Part shown: one piece after another, positions 60,825 through 64,000 of the stretch
Layout of the letters: the number at the start of each line of letters is the position of its first letter
Position numbering within the stretch: position 1 is the first letter of the stretch
Assembly: GCA_028692275.1 (NCBI GenBank)
Contig: JAQUXR010000001.1
Coordinates: 62,001-126,000, forward strand
Length of the DNA: 64,000 bases
Direction of reading: 5' to 3'
Source: Frisingicoccus sp009929615
GTDB lineage: Bacteria > Bacillota > Clostridia > Lachnospirales > Lachnospiraceae
Program-made: the position numbers and the translations under genes
Notes under the pieces: model-generated
What the model saw: the letters and a program-made list of their open reading frames with translations, nothing else
What the model was told of the DNA's origin: nothing
The model's database searches: none

Positions 60825-61199
60825 TTATTTAATTGTAACTTTAGCACCTTCAGCTTCGAATTTAGCTTTGATTTCTTCAGCTTCTTCTTTGCTTGCGCCT
60901 TCTTTAACCATCTTAGGTGCGCTATCAACAGCTTCTTTAGCTTCTTTTAAGCCAAGACCTGTTACTTCACGAACAACCTTGATAACCTTAACTTTGTTAG
61001 GACCAACTTCTGTTAATTCAACGTCAAATTCAGTTTTTTCTTCGCCTGCTGCTGCACCATCACCTGCTGCTGCTACAACAACACCTGCTGCTGCGGATAC
61101 ACCAAATTCTTCTTCACATGCTGTTACTAATTCGTTTAATTCTAATACAGATAATTCTTTAATAGCTTCAATAAATTCAGCTGTAGTTAATTTTGCCAT
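60825..61199 (-). CDS. rplL: 50S ribosomal protein L7/L12 (bL12)
   Basis: A 124-residue bL12, present in four or more copies on the ribosomal stalk, recruiting translation GTPases. N-terminal dimerisation domain, Ala/Gly-rich hinge (AAAGVVVAAAGDGAAAGEEK), then the globular domain with KIKVIKVVREVTGLGLKEAK-like helices. It follows rplJ by 39 bp and ends the transcript. Confidence 0.97.
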   Translation of the reverse strand: MAKLTTAEFIEAIKELSVLELNELVTACEEEFGVSAAAGVVVAAAGDGAAAGEEKTEFDVELTEVGPNKVKVIKVVREVTGLGLKEAKEAVDSAPKMVKEGASKEEAEEIKAKFEAEGAKVTIK

Positions 61200-61238
61200 T
61201 CTTTTTTACCTCCAATTAAATTTTAATAGGCTACTGCA

Positions 61239-61733
61239 TTATGCTGCAGTTTCATCTTTTTCTGCGATCTGTTTAATAACTCGAGCAAAGTTTGCAATAG
61301 GAGACTGAATACTTCCAAGCAATTTTCCAAGAAGAATTTCTCTTGAAGGAATTGTTGCAATAACTTTGATCATCTTTTCGTCGTAGTACTCGCCAGCTAC
61401 GATACCTGCTTTAAACTCAAGCTTAGGCATTGTTTTGCTTGCTTCGTTTAAAAGTCTAGCTGGTGCTGTTGCATCTTCTGTGCTGATAGCAATAGCTGTA
61501 GGTCCTTCGAGAACGTCAGAGATTTTCTCCCATTCTGTTCCAGCTACGGCACGTTTGATTAAAGTATTCTTATAAACTTTGTAAGTCACGCCTGCTTCTC
61601 TTAAAGATTTACGAAGCTGTGTGTCCTCTTCAACTGTAAGTCCACGATAATCAACAGCTACTAATGCCTCAGCATCTTTGAGCAGTGCAGAAATTTCATC
61701 TACGACTGGCTGTTTTAATTCAACTTTTGCCAC
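61239..61733 (-). CDS. rplJ: 50S ribosomal protein L10 (uL10)
   Basis: A 164-residue uL10, the stalk base that holds L7/L12 dimers. KQPVVDEISALLKDAEALVAVDYRGLTVEEDTQLR and the C-terminal LLGSIQSPIANFARV are typical. The start codon is GTG at 61733, preceded by AAGGAGG. A leader with an attenuator precedes it, which in other bacteria responds to excess L10-L12 complex. Confidence 0.97.
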   Translation of the reverse strand: MAKVELKQPVVDEISALLKDAEALVAVDYRGLTVEEDTQLRKSLREAGVTYKVYKNTLIKRAVAGTEWEKISDVLEGPTAIAISTEDATAPARLLNEASKTMPKLEFKAGIVAGEYYDEKMIKVIATIPSREILLGKLLGSIQSPIANFARVIKQIAEKDETAA

Positions 61734-61773
61734 GTTGGTGCACCTCCTTGTAGATTCTAGTGTACCGCCATAG

Positions 61774-61802
61774 AAAAACCTCTCCGTCCTTGAACAGAGA
61801 GG
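61774..61802 (-). terminator. Attenuator in the rplJ leader
   Basis: CCTCTCTGTTC and GGACGGAGAGG on the minus strand form a stem (61779-61802) followed by TTTTTCT, 41 bp before the rplJ start, so the leader can end transcription before rplJ. Confidence 0.82.
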
Positions 61803-61917
61803 TCTTATAAACTATTTAAACATATCTGATAAATCAGATGCGTATAGTTCTCCCTCGGTAGGCGTTCATAACTTATGCCTTACGGCACCTACTGTCTCTG
61901 GCAGCATTCGCTTTAAT
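61803..61917 (-). promoter_or_regulatory. L10 (rplJL) leader RNA
   Basis: The leader transcript contains GCTGCCAGAGACAG, TAGGTGCCGTAAGGCATAAG and CGCCTACCGAGGGAG, the arrangement of the Firmicute L10(L12) leader, in which L10 with L12 dimers binds the mRNA. It is followed directly by the attenuator hairpin. Identification is from conserved sequence blocks and position; a covariance search would confirm. Confidence 0.8.
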
Positions 61918-61946
61918 ACTATATCATTTTCTAAAGTGGTTGTCAA
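61918..61946 (-). promoter_or_regulatory. rplJL promoter
   Basis: Minus strand TTGACA (61946-61941), 17-nt spacer, TATAGT (61923-61918), in the gap after rplA, so rplJL does not depend on the rplKA transcript. Confidence 0.85.
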
Positions 61947-61968
61947 TCAAAAAACCAACTTATTTTAA

Positions 61969-62661
61969 TTATGCTATTTTTACAGTATTGAGTTTGATAC
62001 CAGGTCCCATAGTGGAAGTGATAACAACGCTCTTTAAGTACTGGCCTTTAGCAGCTGCTGGTTTTGCCTTATTGATTGCTCCGATTAATGTATGGAAGTT
62101 GTCCGCTAACTGTTCTTCTGAGAAAGAAGCTTTTCCGATTGGCACATGAATGATGTTTGTTTTATCGAGTCTGTATTCAATCTTACCAGCTTTAATATCA
62201 TTAATCGCTTTTGTTACGTCCATGGTTACTGTACCAGCTTTAGGGTTTGGCATTAAGCCTTTAGGTCCGAGGACACGTCCAAGACGACCTACAACGCCCA
62301 TCATATCCGGTGTTGCAACAACAACATCGAAATCCAACCATCCTTCTTTCTGGATCTTTGGAACTAATTCTTCGCCACCAACGAAATCTGCTCCGGCTGC
62401 TTCTGCTTCTGCAACTTTATCACCCTTTGCAAATACGAGTACGCGAACAGTTTTACCGGTACCGTGTGGCAGTACAACTGCACCACGAACCTGCTGGTCA
62501 GCATGACGTCCATCAACACCTAAACGAATATGTGCTTCGATGGTCTCGTCAAACTTTGCGTTTGCTGTTTTCTTTAAAATACTTACTGCTTCGTCAACAT
62601 CATAAAGAGTTGCACGGTCTACTAACTTTGCAGACTCTACATATCTCTTACCTTTTTTCAT
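61969..62661 (-). CDS. rplA: 50S ribosomal protein L1 (uL1)
   Basis: A 230-residue uL1 that forms the L1 stalk moving deacylated tRNA out of the E site, and a translational repressor of its own operon in other bacteria. AVVLPHGTGKTVRVLVFAKG and GPKGLMPNPKAGTV are diagnostic. Preceded by a leader with an L1-type binding site and a repeat-filled spacer. Confidence 0.97.
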   Translation of the reverse strand: MKKGKRYVESAKLVDRATLYDVDEAVSILKKTANAKFDETIEAHIRLGVDGRHADQQVRGAVVLPHGTGKTVRVLVFAKGDKVAEAEAAGADFVGGEELVPKIQKEGWLDFDVVVATPDMMGVVGRLGRVLGPKGLMPNPKAGTVTMDVTKAINDIKAGKIEYRLDKTNIIHVPIGKASFSEEQLADNFHTLIGAINKAKPAAAKGQYLKSVVITSTMGPGIKLNTVKIA

Positions 62662-62676
62662 GATTAAAAATCCTCC

Positions 62677-62708
62677 TTGTGGTATTATCGGGAGCTACCC
62701 TCCCACTG
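62677..62708 (-). promoter_or_regulatory. L1-type binding site before rplA
   Basis: The RNA reads CAGUGGGAGGG, a variable 5-nt loop, then CCCG and UACCACAA: stems GUGG/CCAC and GGG/CCC flank an asymmetric internal loop. The same fold occurs before rplK (63342-63373). This is the shape of the L1 recognition site on 23S rRNA and on regulated mRNAs. It ends 15 bp before the rplA start codon, placed to block ribosome binding. Confidence 0.65.
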
Positions 62709-62746
62709 TTTCTATAAATATCTGATTTTGGTTACTCGTTCACTGT

Positions 62747-62894
62747 ACTAACCTTGACCTTCGTCTATCGACTCGGTTTCGCTAAGTGCATGCGGGTATG
62801 TTCTCTCAACTAAGCTCGCTTTCACTCGCTAAGGTTCGAGAACGGGTTCGCACTAACCTTGACCTTCGTCTATCGACTCGGTCTCGCTAAGTGC
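62747..62894. repeat. 43-bp direct repeat pair in the rplK-rplA spacer
   Basis: 62747-62789 and 62852-62894 are 43-bp direct copies with one mismatch (period 105 bp), containing GACCTTCGTCTATCGACTCG. The 62 bp between them has shorter, related units (CTCGCTTTCACTCGCTAAGG). There is no coding frame of note. The style, alternating GCTAAG and CTCG words, resembles the repeat block near 4374 without being identical. Confidence 0.8.
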
Positions 62895-62895
62895 T

Positions 62896-63321
62896 CTACT
62901 CCTCTACAGTGATTCCCATGCTGCGTGCTGTACCAGCGATCATGCTGATAGCAGTTTCGATGCTTCCTGCATTTAAGTCAGGCATCTTCATCTCAGCGAT
63001 TTTCTGAAGTTCATCTCTGGAAATAGTAGCAACCTTTGTTTTGTTAGGTACTGCGGAACCAGATTTAAGTTTACAAGCTTTCTTTAAAAGAACAGCTGCT
63101 GGTGGAGTTTTTGTGATGAAGCTAAAGCTTCTATCATTGTAAACTGTGATAACAACAGGGATGATTAAATCTCCCTTGTCTGCAGTTCTTGCATTAAACT
63201 CTTTTGTAAACTGTACAATATTAACACCGTGCTGACCTAAAGCAGGTCCAACTGGTGGTGCTGGTGTTGCCTTACCAGCAGGAATCTGTAATTTAATATA
63301 TCCTGTGACTTTCTTTGCCAT
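62896..63321 (-). CDS. rplK: 50S ribosomal protein L11 (uL11)
   Basis: A 141-residue uL11 of the GTPase-associated centre, needed for RelA activation and the target of thiostrepton. The N-terminal KLQIPAGKATPAPPVGPALGQHGVNI with its Pro-rich switch and the C-terminal rRNA-binding domain are complete. It lies 82 bp after nusG with an L1-type site in front. Confidence 0.97.
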   Translation of the reverse strand: MAKKVTGYIKLQIPAGKATPAPPVGPALGQHGVNIVQFTKEFNARTADKGDLIIPVVITVYNDRSFSFITKTPPAAVLLKKACKLKSGSAVPNKTKVATISRDELQKIAEMKMPDLNAGSIETAISMIAGTARSMGITVEE

Positions 63322-63341
63322 AATAGCATACCTCCTGAATA

Positions 63342-63373
63342 TTGTGGTAATTGCGGGAATGTCCCTCCCACTG
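63342..63373 (-). promoter_or_regulatory. L1-type binding site before rplK
   Basis: Same 32-nt architecture as at 62677-62708: GUGG-GA-GGG, a variable loop, CCC-GNNNUUA-CCAC. Stem bases are kept and loop bases differ between copies, which supports a conserved RNA fold. It ends 20 bp before the rplK start codon. Confidence 0.7.
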
Positions 63374-63403
63374 CCTGCATCTATGTGCAGACTTCATCTT
63401 GTG

Positions 63404-63916
63404 TTACATTTTTCGAATATCTAAGACGCTGATTTCAACAGCTGTCTCACGTCCAAACATCTCAACGCCGATAGTAACCGTTGATTTTCCCTGATTAATG
63501 CTTCGGATAACCCCTACGGTTTCTTCCCATGCTCCGGAAGACACACGTACAGTATCGCCTACTTCGTAGTCCAACTGAACTTCTTCGCTGATTCCTAATG
63601 GAGCCATCTCGGCATCCGTCAGCGGAACAGGTTTCGACTCCGGTCCGACAAATCCGGTAACACCTCGGGTATTACGTACAACGTACCAGGTTTCATCATT
63701 CATAATCATATGAAGCAGTACATAACCCGGGAAAAGTTTCTTCTGAACGTTCTTTTTCTGACCGTTCTTAACTTCTGCCACGTTCTGCATCGGCACCTGA
63801 ACGTCTAAAATCTGGTCTTCCAGATGTAAATTCTGGATGGATTTTTCGATATTCGCCTTCACTTTGTTTTCATAGCCTGAATAGGTATGCACTACATACC
63901 ATTGTGCTTCTGCCAT
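63404..63916 (-). CDS. nusG: Transcription termination/antitermination factor NusG
   Basis: A 170-residue NusG. The N-terminal NGN domain (AQWYVVHTYSGYENKVKANIEK, GYVLLHMIMNDETWYVVRNTRGVTGFVG) binds RNA polymerase; the C-terminal KOW domain (YEVGDTVRVSSGAWEETVGVI) binds Rho or S10. ATG 63916 follows AGGAAAGG; an in-frame start to 63985 overlaps secE and is rejected. It lies 13 bp after secE. Confidence 0.97.
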   Translation of the reverse strand: MAEAQWYVVHTYSGYENKVKANIEKSIQNLHLEDQILDVQVPMQNVAEVKNGQKKNVQKKLFPGYVLLHMIMNDETWYVVRNTRGVTGFVGPESKPVPLTDAEMAPLGISEEVQLDYEVGDTVRVSSGAWEETVGVIRSINQGKSTVTIGVEMFGRETAVEISVLDIRKM

Positions 63917-63929
63917 AATTTCACCTTTC

Positions 63930-64000
63930 CTACAGCGAAATGAGGAAATCAACTCCGTAACGGAGCAGGATGTCAAGTACTGCAATTAACAGTCCTAACA
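63930..64000 (-). CDS. secE: Preprotein translocase subunit SecE, C-terminal end only
   Basis: The last 22 codons are in the window, reading LGLLIAVLDILLRYGVDFLI and then SL and a TAG stop (63932-63930). A single amphipathic helix followed by a hydrophobic segment right before nusG matches the end of SecE in the secE-nusG-rplK order. The N-terminal part lies beyond the window edge. Confidence 0.85.
   Translation of the reverse strand, partial: LGLLIAVLDILLRYGVDFLISL

Noticed and set aside
62747..62894. CRISPR array or insertion-sequence end
   Set aside because: Two 43-bp copies with a single 62-bp interval, no inverted ends and no transposase; kept as a direct repeat only.

Overview
The window reads as a chromosomal segment of a low-GC, anaerobic Firmicute, most likely a member of the Lachnospiraceae. 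Supporting evidence is inference from content: a long str/S10/spc/alpha ribosomal cluster with the order map-adk-secY, a KOW-domain RNA-binding protein between map and infA, zinc-type rpsN, rplM-rpsI placed beyond truA and an ECF transporter module, a ferredoxin-domain aldo/keto reductase, and several protein families (DUF5685, an alcohol-acetyltransferase/DUF6320-like fusion, a DUF6483-like protein) that I associate with gut Clostridia. The genus cannot be fixed from the sequence alone. Nearly every gene is on the minus strand, so transcription runs from high to low coordinates. Only a methyltransferase (25693-26553) and an alpha-amylase (58825-60294) are on the plus strand.

Right to left: the end of secE, then nusG, rplK, rplA, rplJ and rplL (60825-64000), with an L1-type leader in front of both rplK and rplA, and an L10 leader with attenuator in front of rplJL. 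An alpha-amylase and a small unknown gene sit between rplL and rpoB, so rpoBC (51051-58575) starts from its own perfect consensus promoter. rpsL, rpsG, fusA and tuf (46220-50771) follow. About 21 kb of metabolic and regulatory genes (25693-45988) then separates tuf from rpsJ: a GRAM-like protein, a Nim-like flavoprotein, a TetR regulator with an aldo/keto reductase, a hydrolase/acyltransferase/HD/nitroreductase operon, ilvBN, threonine aldolase with greA, a zinc-ribbon/DUF5685/DnaJ operon, a CoA-transferase, a CoA-type Nudix hydrolase, a lipoprotein, an ECF sigma/membrane-protein pair and a split ThrE exporter.

The S10-spc-alpha run (9096-25287) is preceded by a strong promoter and a long structured leader, and continues without a clear terminator from rpsJ to rplQ. 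Beyond it lie ecfA1-ecfA2-ecfT-truA and the separately promoted rplM-rpsI pair, which ends in a 40-bp perfect palindrome terminator. The left end holds a block of nested direct repeats, a Fic protein with a tandem 7-residue repeat, and an operon of arylamine N-acetyltransferase, small membrane protein, ABC-F ATPase and a truncated gene.

The clearest unexplained features are non-coding: duplicated L1-like leaders, a multi-stem rpsJ leader, a structured rpmJ-rpsM spacer, repeat families in two intergenic regions, and a 41-bp TetR operator that overlaps both its own promoter and the stop codon of the neighbouring gene. I saw no tRNA, rRNA, CRISPR array, transposase or prophage gene.
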